19,278 bases of DNA. Source: Hamiltosporidium magnivora. Lineage: Eukaryota; Microsporidia; Dubosqiidae. Shown here piece by piece: positions 8,810-17,073 of the stretch. Under the pieces are notes generated by a model that saw nothing but the letters and a program-made list of their open reading frames with translations, ran no database searches and was not told where the DNA came from. The stretch spans positions 1 to 19,278 of the forward strand of contig PITI01000146.1 of the NCBI GenBank assembly GCA_004325065.1, in the 5' to 3' direction. Each line of letters opens with the position of its first letter. Within the stretch, counting starts at the first letter, position 1. The position numbers and the translations under genes were made by a program.

Positions 8810-9345
8810 TTAATATGCGCAGTTTTGCAAATAATTAATAACCAATAAGATGACTATAAAAAACATGGCCAAAATGTTATTTGTGGTCATATACGGCCTT
8901 AATCCTGGTCTTATAAATCGAAGGCAGCTTAAGTAAAAATCTCTTGACAATTCCACGAAATTAGAAAGTATCTCCTTTGAATTGGTTTGAGTTATTAACT
9001 TTGGTTTAATTAACAAAAAATAATATTTTGTAAGTATTCATTAGCAAAAAATTTTTTGTAACATCGATGCTAAACATTTACTTATGATGTTATTCTATTC
9101 CTCAAGGATTTCTTTAGAAAATATTTCTGCACATAGTTTCTTTGCTTCAGTGGATCTGCAAAATATGGCTCTATGTATTATAACATGCCTTTTAGAACTT
9201 CTCGAATCACCCTTTGCCCGATATAAAACTTACAAACGTTACAAATAATATTTTTTAGGTTCTTTCTGCGTGCAAAGCCGAAAGCTTCTTCACTTTCTCT
9301 AGAATTACGCTCGAATCCGAAAAAAGTTTTTCTTGTAATCATCAT
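8810..9345 (-). pseudogene. decayed BED-finger/hAT-like transposase
   Basis: An ATG at 9343-9345 (minus) opens 55 codons (stop 9178-9180) containing CNVC. After a shift of one frame near 9230 the reading continues KGDSRSSKRHVIIHRA, giving C-x2-C, about 15 residues, H-x3-H: a BED-type zinc finger, the DNA-binding head of hAT transposases. The same second frame runs on to 8810 with only three stops. About 65 codons after the finger it reads NFVELSRDFYLSCLRFIRPG, resembling the hAT segment with Val-Glu, Phe and a Leu/Ile-x-Pro-Gly/x-Tyr. Catalytic regions and the dimerisation tail are not recognisable, so it appears internally deleted as well as frameshifted. The order and spacing fit hAT; a cellular BED protein is an alternative for the finger alone. 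Confidence 0.45.
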
Positions 9346-10316
9346 TAATACAACCAGCTATTAAAAACGACTTTTTACTTGAACTTCTTGCAATATGTCA
9401 AGATAAGCGATGTTTTTTTAAAGAAACTGTAGTCGTTACACGAAAATCTTTTTCTCTATGCAGATTGTGTGAATAAAAAATTTATTCAAGCCAAAATACG
9501 TGCCATAGCACATTATTTGCTATAATTAATCATAGATAACGTTTCACCATCTATCGGATGTAAGAATGTTCGAACATAATTGGTTTATTATCAGAAATCT
9601 GAAAAGAAGCAGCCCATTAAGCGATCAAAGTACTCAGATATTTTTTTTGAAAATCGTAATTCATTACAAATCCAAAATATTTTTTTATCTTTGCAATGTA
9701 TACAGAATCATCTATATAGGACCTGCGAGAGGCGGAACCAATTAAAAGAAGTGATATTAATATGCTTCCTGTTTCCCAAAAAAACCGCTAAATTTTACAC
9801 ACGAACTGAAGAGTTTAATATATACGAGTTTTGAATAGTGTTTAATAGCAATAGAATTATCTTTTGAAAAAAAATTGCTAGTAACCTATGAGAAAATCGA
9901 TACATATAGATATTTATACGTCAAGATCAAGATGTATTTATCTATTTTTTTGATTTAAAATATTGTTTTAATGACGTACAATAGTTTTCATTGTGATAGA
10001 ACAAATAAGATTTATTTTACCTTTAAGTTTTCAGAAGTAAAAATATACGTTTAATGAAAAATAAGAAAAAAACTTAAATTTGTCCTTGATTTTTTTATTT
10101 GAAACATAATTTTTTGATTTATGTAGGAGCAATTGTAGAAATTCGAGACTTTAAATTTAAACATCCTGTGTACACTTTTAATTTAATATATTATTATTTA
10201 GAGTTATACTTAACATATATATAAACTCATATCGTTAATTTAAGTATAACAAAAAGTAAAAGCAATATTATTTATAAATATGATCAATTTGGTTAAGAAT
10301 TACATTGTTTTTTTAG
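9346..10316. other. spacer with mildly GC-rich patches, no gene
   Basis: A plus-strand open stretch (about 9580-9834) has no ATG. The patch around 9720-9750 contains GGTTCCGCC (minus), also present at about 6420 near the IS1595-like relic, so fragments of transposons may lie here. Nothing firmer can be said. Confidence 0.35.
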
Positions 10317-10324
10317 TATAAATG
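10317..10324 (+). promoter_or_regulatory. TATA-like box before small ORF
   Basis: TATAAATG lies 20 nt before the ATG at 10345, close to the 19- and 21-nt TATA-to-ATG distances of the two secreted-protein genes. The AAAAGGAGAA block is absent at the matching position, so this is weak. Confidence 0.25.
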
Positions 10325-10344
10325 TAAATATATTTAAATAATTT

Positions 10345-10581
10345 ATGATAGAACAATCTGAAATAAAAACATTACCAGACATTTTAAGAAAATTCAATAT
10401 TCAAGAAATCGGCTCTATATATTTTGTTCAAACGCACCTAAAGAAATTAAACTTTGAAAAAAAATGTAAAAATCTTACAAAAAATCGATATATAATTAAT
10501 AAAATATATTTAAATAACTTTTTAAATTCATTTTATAGTAATCTGTCTAGGATATTTAATCTGAACCTTGTTCTTTATTAA
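10345..10581 (+). CDS. hypothetical protein, 78 aa
   Basis: A true ATG opens 78 codons. The predicted product is Lys/Asn/Ile/Leu-rich, with an acidic-amphipathic start (IEQSEIKTLPDILRKF) and basic middle (residues 33-53), no signal peptide and no motif recognised. It lies tail-to-tail with a minus-strand small ORF, three bases apart. A TATA-like box sits at a plausible distance. At this base composition frames of this length are expected by chance in a window this size, so it may be spurious or a relic; the ATG and TATA are the only support. Confidence 0.33.
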   Translation: MIEQSEIKTLPDILRKFNIQEIGSIYFVQTHLKKLNFEKKCKNLTKNRYIINKIYLNNFLNSFYSNLSRIFNLNLVLY

Positions 10582-10584
10582 GTC

Positions 10585-10752
10585 CTAGTTTTCTAATAAA
10601 ATTTTATCTTCGACTTGAAGTTTATTTGGTTCGACATCTAATATGCTTTTGTATGGATTTTTATCTTTTGATAAAATCTTTTTAATTTCCATTATATTTC
10701 GACTAAAATCATGGTTTAATAAACAAATAAATATCGAATCTTTCAAAGACAT
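10585..10752 (-). CDS. hypothetical protein, 55 aa
   Basis: From the ATG at 10750-10752 (minus) the frame runs 55 codons to a TAG. The product begins MSLKDSIFICLLNHDFSRN and is then Lys/Glu/Asp-rich (KILSKDKNPYKS, NKLQVEDKILLEN), which reads like a soluble protein tail. No family is recognised. The frame is open for 12 further codons upstream without another ATG, so it could be the end of a larger broken gene. It is convergent with the plus-strand ORF ending at 10581. No promoter signal is seen. Confidence 0.25.
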   Translation of the reverse strand: MSLKDSIFICLLNHDFSRNIMEIKKILSKDKNPYKSILDVEPNKLQVEDKILLEN

Positions 10753-10851
10753 GGAATATATTATGTTTATTTTATGAATTAGCCTCAATACTCTATCAAT
10801 ATTTCATATTATATTCACATCCAAAAGATTTTTTTCTAAAACCGGAGCAAA

Positions 10852-11334
10852 CTATTTAAACAGCAAAAACCAACCCGGGGTTTGTTTAGACACGTTCACT
10901 AAAGTGTGATCGCAAGCGAAACCCACCTTAGAATCATCAGGAATAACATAATTCCACCTGATATACACACCATGAACCGAATAGACATCAATCTGAGATA
11001 TATATCGGCAGTTCAAATGTGATGCGCATAGACGTTGCAATATCATACCGAGATATATAACTGATATTTGGCTTTTTGGCTTTTGAAGGATATGTTTTTT
11101 TTATATCTCCAGGAGCAAAATATTTTAACTTAATTGAGCAACCCTAGGTTTCCTGGCAATTACATGATAATTACTAACAAATTCTGTCGTATTTTCAATC
11201 TAGTTATCTAAAAACCACGAACTAGCTTCGTAAAATATTTTAGCACAGTTGAGAACCCTATCCTTCCAATACAAATTCCTATGGAACAAGAAAAAGTAGT
11301 GTATTTTTATTAATCTTTTCGAAAAATCCAACAA
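10852..11334 (-). pseudogene. decayed ORF, possibly MULE-like transposase tail
   Basis: One minus-strand frame of about 160 codons contains only three stops (TAG 11200-11202, TAA 11125-11127, TAA 11101-11103) and is G+C-richer than its flanks, so it is probably a dead gene. It reads through KIFYEASSWFLDN, EFVSNYHVIARKPRVAQLS and, in the last open stretch (10852-11046), RWNYVIPDDSKVGFACDHTL. The FACDHTLVNVSK segment resembles the C-x-H half of a SWIM zinc finger at the end of MULE transposases. The earlier C-x-C would fall at WNY, where both cysteines are absent but one base away (TGG, TAT). The family call is tentative; decay of a former ORF is better supported. Confidence 0.35.
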
Positions 11335-12993
11335 TTATTTTATACTTCGAATTACATTATATCATTTTCAAACAGGTGGTTTTTAATGAGGTGGGTATCT
11401 CCTTCACTATAATTTGCATATTAAAATATCAATAATAAATTAATATCTTAACTTCCAAGCAATTTTCTTTTTAAAGTATATTTTACAGCGTTTCAAACTC
11501 TAATAAAAATAAGTTATAAATATATTATTAATCATAAATAAAATCTAGAAAATATCTTTTATCACCAATTAATTCACCGGATAGATTCAGAAGTATATGC
11601 AAAGCAAATCAATAATGAAACCGTTCATACTTGAAAGCTTTACAAAACCGCAATAAAAATATAATATACTTTCAGAGAAAATAATATTGTTAAAGATGAC
11701 TTGTATTAAGATCTGATATCTGTTAATTCCTTGTTTGGTTATTTTATCATCTTATAAAGAGTTTGCTGTCTTAAAATAAAGTTAGATTTAACCAAAAATT
11801 ATAAAACAATCGATTTTTCAGATTTGAACTCAACGTATTTAATTTGAATAAAAAATTTCGGTTTTTTTAAATTAACATTAGGAGGGAATATGACATTTAA
11901 AAGAGTATCGTATGGTTTTCTGCTTTTTCTTGTTTCAAAATAAAAATCATGTGCACGGATTTTGCTGACAATATCATATTTAGATAGTAAATATTATTCA
12001 AGATATTTTTATATATCAACAATATAGATTTAAAACCAAATTTGATTACAATCAAGATTAGTCATTTAAATCAAATCATAGAATGATAAATGACAGTTAC
12101 TAAAACAAATTTTTACAACTATTTATTCTAAATTGTAAAGATGGAAAATTCTTACGAATATATATCTCGAGCAAATAAAAATATGCATTAAATTCGGAAC
12201 TCGTTTTTTCTCATTTAATTATTTAGCGATGATTAAATACAATAAAGATAAAATTATATTTATTCAAATATTTTCACAATATTTTTAAGTTTCCAAATTA
12301 AGTTATATTTTTTTTTCCGATAAACTATGGACAGAACTACTACTTTTCGTATCATTTCAGATCTATTGAATGCAAGAAATTTTATTGATATTATTTTAAG
12401 GCGTATCCAACCTCTACATATTAGTTCAAATTCTATTGATTAAGTATATTTGGTCTGTAAATCTTAATCCAACTACTTATCTTCATATTTTTTTATGGTT
12501 ATTTGATGAATATAAGGACATATTAACCCAAAAGTATAATAAGAATGGGTAAATTAAGCAGGCATGCTTTTCAAAACCAAAATCACTGAACAGAGGTGTC
12601 AAAGTATTTGTTTTGTCGACTAAAAATAGTAACTTAAACCTTTTGCAAAAAATTAAAAATGAATATTTAGAATTTTTGTAAATTTAATACAAATGCAAAA
12701 TATATTCAGTAAGGAAATTCCAAATCTTTATTTTAGCTATATTTAAAGATTGAATAAAGAATATTAAGTATTTGCTATCAGATTTATTTGTGATTGAATA
12801 AATCTATATACTTATATTCGCAGATAAATAACAAATTTATAAAATAAATCAATTACATAAAGTTTCGTATTGAATTACCATAGTCCTACATTTATTTCAA
12901 AATGAATACATTTCTGAAAAAATAAACATGAAAACTTGCTTAGAAATATTTTAACTCAAAATTTAAATGAAAAAATAAAGTATGACAGTCACT
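11335..12993. other. AT-rich interval, no supported gene
   Basis: The only item of note is AGGAGGGAAT directly before an ATG at 11890 that gives 17 codons of signal-peptide-like sequence (MTFKRVSYGFLLFLVSK) and then a stop. It could be the stump of a small secreted-protein gene but is too short to call. No RNA gene seen. Confidence 0.4.
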
Positions 12994-13003
12994 TTTATTT
13001 AAA

Positions 13004-13234
13004 TCAAACGGTCTGTTTTTCTGGTACACATCCTTTGGCTCCTGGTGGACATCTCTTTGGTGGATTTGCTTTTGCGGGCATTGCAGCCTTTGGTTCGTCT
13101 GCATGTGCTTCTCCGGGACTTGTGGCTGTTCCTAACCCTTGTTCACTCTGTTCTGTTGTGGCTGCCTTTGGTGATGATGTTTGTCCAAAAACGTATCCGA
13201 TGAATGCAATTGTTGAGGCAATAAAAATCTTCAT
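13004..13234 (-). CDS. small secreted Ala/Pro/Thr-rich protein with Cys pair (B)
   Basis: This encodes 76 residues. Residues 1-17 form a signal peptide with probable cleavage after Gly17 (VFG|QTSS). The mature part is rich in Ala, Pro, Gly, Thr, Glu and Lys, becomes basic toward the end, and carries two cysteines in RCPPGAKGC (62 and 69) that could close a small disulfide loop. No family is recognised; a secreted or spore-surface protein is the natural guess. G+C is much higher than in the flanks, and the antisense frame is open for 108 codons as a by-product. The start is fixed by a TATA-type promoter block identical in layout to that of gene A. AATAAA lies 4 nt past the stop (12994-12999). 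Compared with A it shares MKI, length class, composition, promoter and 3' signal, but little alignable mature sequence, so it is a paralogue or a co-regulated analogue. Confidence 0.72.
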   Translation of the reverse strand: MKIFIASTIAFIGYVFGQTSSPKAATTEQSEQGLGTATSPGEAHADEPKAAMPAKANPPKRCPPGAKGCVPEKQTV

Positions 13235-13238
13235 GGAA

Positions 13239-13288
13239 TTGAAAATTTGTCTCTATTTATAGTTTTAGTAACTGATTTTTCTCCTTTT
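13239..13288 (-). promoter_or_regulatory. composite promoter of secreted-protein gene B
   Basis: Read on the minus strand: AAAAGGAGAA (13288-13279), 17 nt, TATAAATA (13261-13254), 6 nt, AATTTTCAA (13247-13239), 4 nt, ATG. Block order and both inner gaps equal those at 7543-7592. Confidence 0.6.
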
Positions 13289-13380
13289 AAGAATCACTTT
13301 TTTTTATATTATCAGTTAATCTAAATAAATTAAAAACAAGTTTGTTCTTTCAATCTAGAATATATCTGATAATATTGTCT

Positions 13381-13453
13381 GATTGGTTCAAAATATAAAA
13401 GTATGGATTATTTTATCATTAAAAATTAAAATATAAAAAAATATGAACCAATC
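13381..13453. repeat. 10-bp inverted repeat with CCAAT words
   Basis: GATTGGTTCA (13381-13390) and TGAACCAATC (13444-13453) are perfect inverse complements 53 bp apart. A further CCAATCAAATA lies at about 13538. They sit 150-310 bp upstream of gene B and could act as CCAAT-type elements (inference). Confidence 0.5.
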
Positions 13454-14185
13454 AAATACATTTATTTATTATCTTTCAATATGCTTATGAGTTAAAATTA
13501 ATTTAAGATCATGTCATTTTTTATAAATAGAAACTGTCCAATCAAATATTATTGTTTTTAATATATTGTTTTACGTGTTATAGAAACTTCAAAAAAACTA
13601 AAATTCATTAAATCGTTATTTCAGATTAAATTACTTGAACATTTTAATTTGTGTATAGAAACTATTTGCTATGAATTTAAACGTAAATAAATGTAGGGAG
13701 ACTGTAGTAACATTAAGTAACTAAAAACAAAAGGTCTACAACCCGCGTTAACTGCAAATCATTTCTATTTTGGTTTCAATACCATCGATTTGTTTATTAA
13801 TCGTATCCATTGAACATTGCTAATATTTACAAATTTAATCAGTTCTTTTTTTAAAAAAGACATATATTACTTGTTTTAGCAATTTTTTTAAAGAAGTATA
13901 ATGAAAGGTGTTTTAAAATTTAAAAAAATGAATAATTTTTGAATAATATTGCAATAAATTCAATAATCTTAGATATTAAGTGTTTTAGCACTATATTTTT
14001 TTCGTAAAAAATACATATAATTTTTACTACCAGGATTGAAGTTTTTAGTAAAATATTTGCATTAATTATCTTTGAATTCGCTAAAAGAAAAAAATTCTAA
14101 TATAAAAACGGTACTTCCAACGGAAAGTTTGGAATTTTATATCCAAAAAGATAATTATTCAATTGAACAATCAGATTTAAATGTT
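13454..14185. other. spacer upstream of the DPH7-like gene
   Basis: No gene called. A 42-codon frame without ATG ends in TAA at 14192-14194, eleven bases before the DPH7-like start (...SLEFYIQKDNYSIEQSD...). It may be the tail of a lost neighbour or chance. Confidence 0.35.
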
Positions 14186-14192
14186 CCCCTCT
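14186..14192 (+). promoter_or_regulatory. C-triplet signal of the DPH7-like gene
   Basis: CCCCTCT begins 20 nt upstream of the ATG. It is the only C-run in the preceding few hundred bases and matches the class of signal before the RING gene. An out-of-frame ATG at 14181 precedes it and gives only a 13-codon frame overlapping the real start. Confidence 0.5.
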
Positions 14193-14205
14193 AAAAACAG
14201 AAAAC

Positions 14206-15027
14206 ATGTCAAAAATATTTGAAACTAGATATGAACCAGATTGTGTACTATTTTTAAATGAAGAAGTTATATATGTAGGATGTTACAGTCATTTGGATGG
14301 AAAAAGAAATGGTGAAATTATTAGTTACCCAGAAAAGTTATTTGTTGATACATCTGGAACATTAGATTTAAAATTATCTGATAATAAATTATTTGCAGCG
14401 AACGTATCAGACATATCGATATATAATGCAGATTTATCCCTACATCACAGTATAGAAACCACTTCCTTGAATACTTATATTGAACCATATAATAATCTTA
14501 TTGTATCGTGTGATATTAACGGTTCACTAAATATATATGATTTAAGCCATGGAAATAAACAAAGTTATAATCTTTCTGATAATATATTGTGGGTTTGTAG
14601 GAAAAATGATAATTATATATATTGTGGCGGTGAAAGCGGTACATTATTTATAAAAGATATAAGAACTTCTGAAAATAGAAATATCAATATTGAAAATAAT
14701 ATTACATTTGTAGATATAATAGGAAACCAAATATACGTTTGCTCATATGGTAATACTTTAAAAATCTACGACCAGCGAAATTATAAATTGATTAAAAATA
14801 TAGAATTAGATTCTGGTATTTGGAGAATTAAAAGGACCGATAATCATTTTTTTGTTTCAAGCATGTATGATGGATTTAAAATATTTGACACAAAATGGAA
14901 CTTACTTAATTCTTTTAAAACTGATTCTATTTGTTATGGTATTGAGGTTTACGATAAGAAAGTTGCATTCACATCTTTTTACGACAAAAAGGTTTTTGTT
15001 TTGAATTTTAATGAGTTGAATCTGTAA
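14206..15027 (+). CDS. DPH7: DPH7-like WD-repeat protein (diphthine methyl esterase)
   Basis: This encodes a 273-residue beta-propeller protein. Repeat-like blades end at SISIYN (70-74), GSLNIYDL (106-113), GTLFIKDIR (145-153), NTLKIYDQRN (183-192), DGFKIFD (222-228) and KKVFVLNF (261-268). Family-specific marks are GIWRIKR (204-210), SSMYDGFKIFD (218-228), CYGIEV and FTSFYDKKVFVLNF, matching the GVWR(I/L)K, ACMH.GFKI and SFYD.-.L blocks of DPH7/WDR85. DPH7 removes the methyl ester from methylated diphthine on elongation factor 2, allowing the final amidation to diphthamide in the cytosol. It is shorter than yeast and human forms (by over 100 residues), with trimmed loops, typical of microsporidia. 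The start follows a CCCCTCT signal; AATAAA is at 15040-15045. No other pathway gene lies in the window. Confidence 0.8.
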   Translation: MSKIFETRYEPDCVLFLNEEVIYVGCYSHLDGKRNGEIISYPEKLFVDTSGTLDLKLSDNKLFAANVSDISIYNADLSLHHSIETTSLNTYIEPYNNLIVSCDINGSLNIYDLSHGNKQSYNLSDNILWVCRKNDNYIYCGGESGTLFIKDIRTSENRNINIENNITFVDIIGNQIYVCSYGNTLKIYDQRNYKLIKNIELDSGIWRIKRTDNHFFVSSMYDGFKIFDTKWNLLNSFKTDSICYGIEVYDKKVAFTSFYDKKVFVLNFNELNL

Positions 15028-16802
15028 AAAAGCAATTTGAATAAAATTTTGGATCAACTTAAACAATTATTTTTCGAATTTTTGATTAACTAATTCAACT
15101 CTAAATATTTATGTTTTGACTGTAAATATGTAGATTTAAAAAAAATTATACATGAAAAACTAAAATTTAATATTTTGATTACACAGTTTAAAAAATCTCA
15201 ACTTAAATTTTAATATTTTTTTAAATTATCTGAAATATTACTGAATAATATTTCTATCAAAAGACAGACAATCACAGATATTTATAAAGTAATATATTTT
15301 TAAATGGCCTATACCTCTCTTCATTTCCGATTTATTGACATACGAAGATTCATTTTCTGTTTTAAATAACAAATATATATTACATGCTTTAAACCACTGA
15401 TAAACCTCTTGCACCAAATATTATTACTTAAAATATTCCAAAGGTTTGTATTTTTAAAGTATAACTGATAAGAGTAAATAGTATTTCATTTATATCTTAT
15501 AATATCTTTTATACTTCATTTAATTTCATTTAAACATCATAATAGACAGTTTAAAGTATTTAAACAATTTATTGTCCTTATCATAGATTCTATTTATATC
15601 TCAGAGCTGTGTATTTTCAAAAGTACAAAAAAACAATCTCATTGTTCATATAATTTAATATTAAATAAAAAGATTTGATTAAAATATCTATACTTACAAG
15701 AATTATACAACTTTTTAGTTCCATATTATTCTACAAATATAAAGCTTCTTTGCGAATTTAAACTAATATTAGTATAAAAAATGAATAAAATTATATATAA
15801 AATAAATGATTTTAATATCTATAATTACTTAATTCTATATCCGCCGTAGAATTAGTTGGTTTATAATTCTTTATAACTTCATACCGATTTGAAAGTATAC
15901 AGCCGTAGTGTTTGCTTCTTTTACTCGCAAAACAAACAAACTCCTGTTTTTTAAAATATAATGATATAAGTTAAACCGCTCAAACCTAAAATAGAATTTA
16001 AACAACTAAAAATATAAATTTTGAAATAGTATAAACGTTTTTATATTTAAAATGCCTTTTTAATACTATTTGTAGTTAACTAGACTTTTAAATAAGAAAA
16101 AGCAGTAAAGAATGTAAAAATTGGTTAATAAAAAACCACTAAACTGAAATTTATCGGATGTAACTTACAACCACGATCCATATTCTACAAAATAATAGCA
16201 ACAAAAAGAAAAGCTTTTAAAAAAAGAAAATTATTTAAAAAGTTGATACATTACAACTTTCTTAAATTTCTCTAAACTATAATTTAAATTCCAGATAAAT
16301 TTTAAGATTTAAATGAATATAAAATAATATGAATTAATATGAATTAATTCGCACAAAGAAAATAAAAGAATTTTATAAAAAAACATAAAATTGCTAATCC
16401 AATGTTCTATTGATTAGACAAGTAGATTATATTGGACATTTCGATATGATTTTTTTATTTCGAATTGATTTAAAACTTTCAAAATATTACAATATTACAA
16501 TAATAAATACATTTCCCGTTCTGATTTTCATTACCATAGTAGAAATGCACTAATATATTTGCCAAAAACTTTAGAATTTATAAAACCTTTCAAAATATTC
16601 AATACATTTTGAAGACTAAAAACAACAAAACATTTAAAACCATAAAAAACTCAAGAAATTAGAAACTAATCAAATCATAAACTGTTAAACCCATAGAACT
16701 TGATTTATTTATTAAAATATTGAAGATTAAACTCATAAATGTATTTCTTAAATCATTATATATTCATCTTTTAAGACATTTTATATTATTTCGTTATTTT
16801 TA
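15028..16802. other. AT-rich interval, no supported gene
   Basis: A slightly GC-richer patch at 15812-15970 is open on the minus strand for 52 codons (reads ...QEFVCFASKRSKHYGC...) but lacks ATG, and a second minus frame overlaps it. It may be a gene relic. No RNA gene or start signal was seen elsewhere. Confidence 0.4.
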
Positions 16803-16809
16803 CCCTTAA
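16803..16809 (+). promoter_or_regulatory. C-triplet signal of the Cys-triplet secreted gene
   Basis: CCCTTAA begins 13 nt before the ATG at 16816, in DNA otherwise nearly free of CCC. It supports that start. Confidence 0.5.
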
Positions 16810-16815
16810 ATAGTA

Positions 16816-17073
16816 ATGAAATTTATTCTCGCAATCAAATATATTATTTTTACTCAGATTGTTGCATCTACACAGAGATATAATAGTTACAAACAGTCAA
16901 GATTAAGAAAAATACTAAAAAATTGTTGTTGCTTATCTTTTGAAAGCGATGAAAATCAAGGAAATACCAGTAATTACGAAAAAACAGACAGTTTTGAGTT
17001 TGTAAATGTAAATGTGAATCCAAAGTATTCTTCAAGCAAAACGGAGAATGACAAATCTAATCAAAACAATTGA
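16816..17073 (+). CDS. small secreted protein with Cys-Cys-Cys motif
   Basis: This encodes 85 residues. Residues 1-18 form a signal peptide (MKFILAIKYIIFTQIVAS). A basic segment follows (RYNSYKQSRLRKILKN, 21-36), then three consecutive cysteines (37-39), and an acidic/Asn-Ser-rich, probably disordered tail with VNVNVN at 63-68. No family is recognised. If cleaved and exported, the basic segment plus Cys triplet could form disulfides or bind metal (inference). Codon use is AT-rich like the housekeeping genes and unlike secreted genes A and B, and it has the C-triplet start signal instead of the AAAAGGAGAA/TATAAATA block. No AATAAA lies immediately after the stop. The signal peptide, start signal and true ATG together make a real gene likely. 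Confidence 0.6.
   Translation: MKFILAIKYIIFTQIVASTQRYNSYKQSRLRKILKNCCCLSFESDENQGNTSNYEKTDSFEFVNVNVNPKYSSSKTENDKSNQNN

Noticed and set aside
9305..9330. tRNA B-box-like GCTCGAATCC
   Set aside because: No A box or acceptor stem at the right distance; it lies inside the BED-finger relic.
9580..9834. 84-codon plus-strand frame
   Set aside because: No ATG; lies in patchy sequence better read as transposon debris.
10272..10320. TATAAATATG followed by 13 codons
   Set aside because: Micro-frame only; TATAAATA is common by chance in this sequence.
11881..11943. Shine-Dalgarno-like AGGAGGGAAT before ATG
   Set aside because: Bacterial initiation is out of place here and the frame is only 17 codons.
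12936..13262. 108-codon plus-strand open frame
   Set aside because: It is the antisense shadow of secreted gene B, which has a signal peptide and a promoter at its own start.
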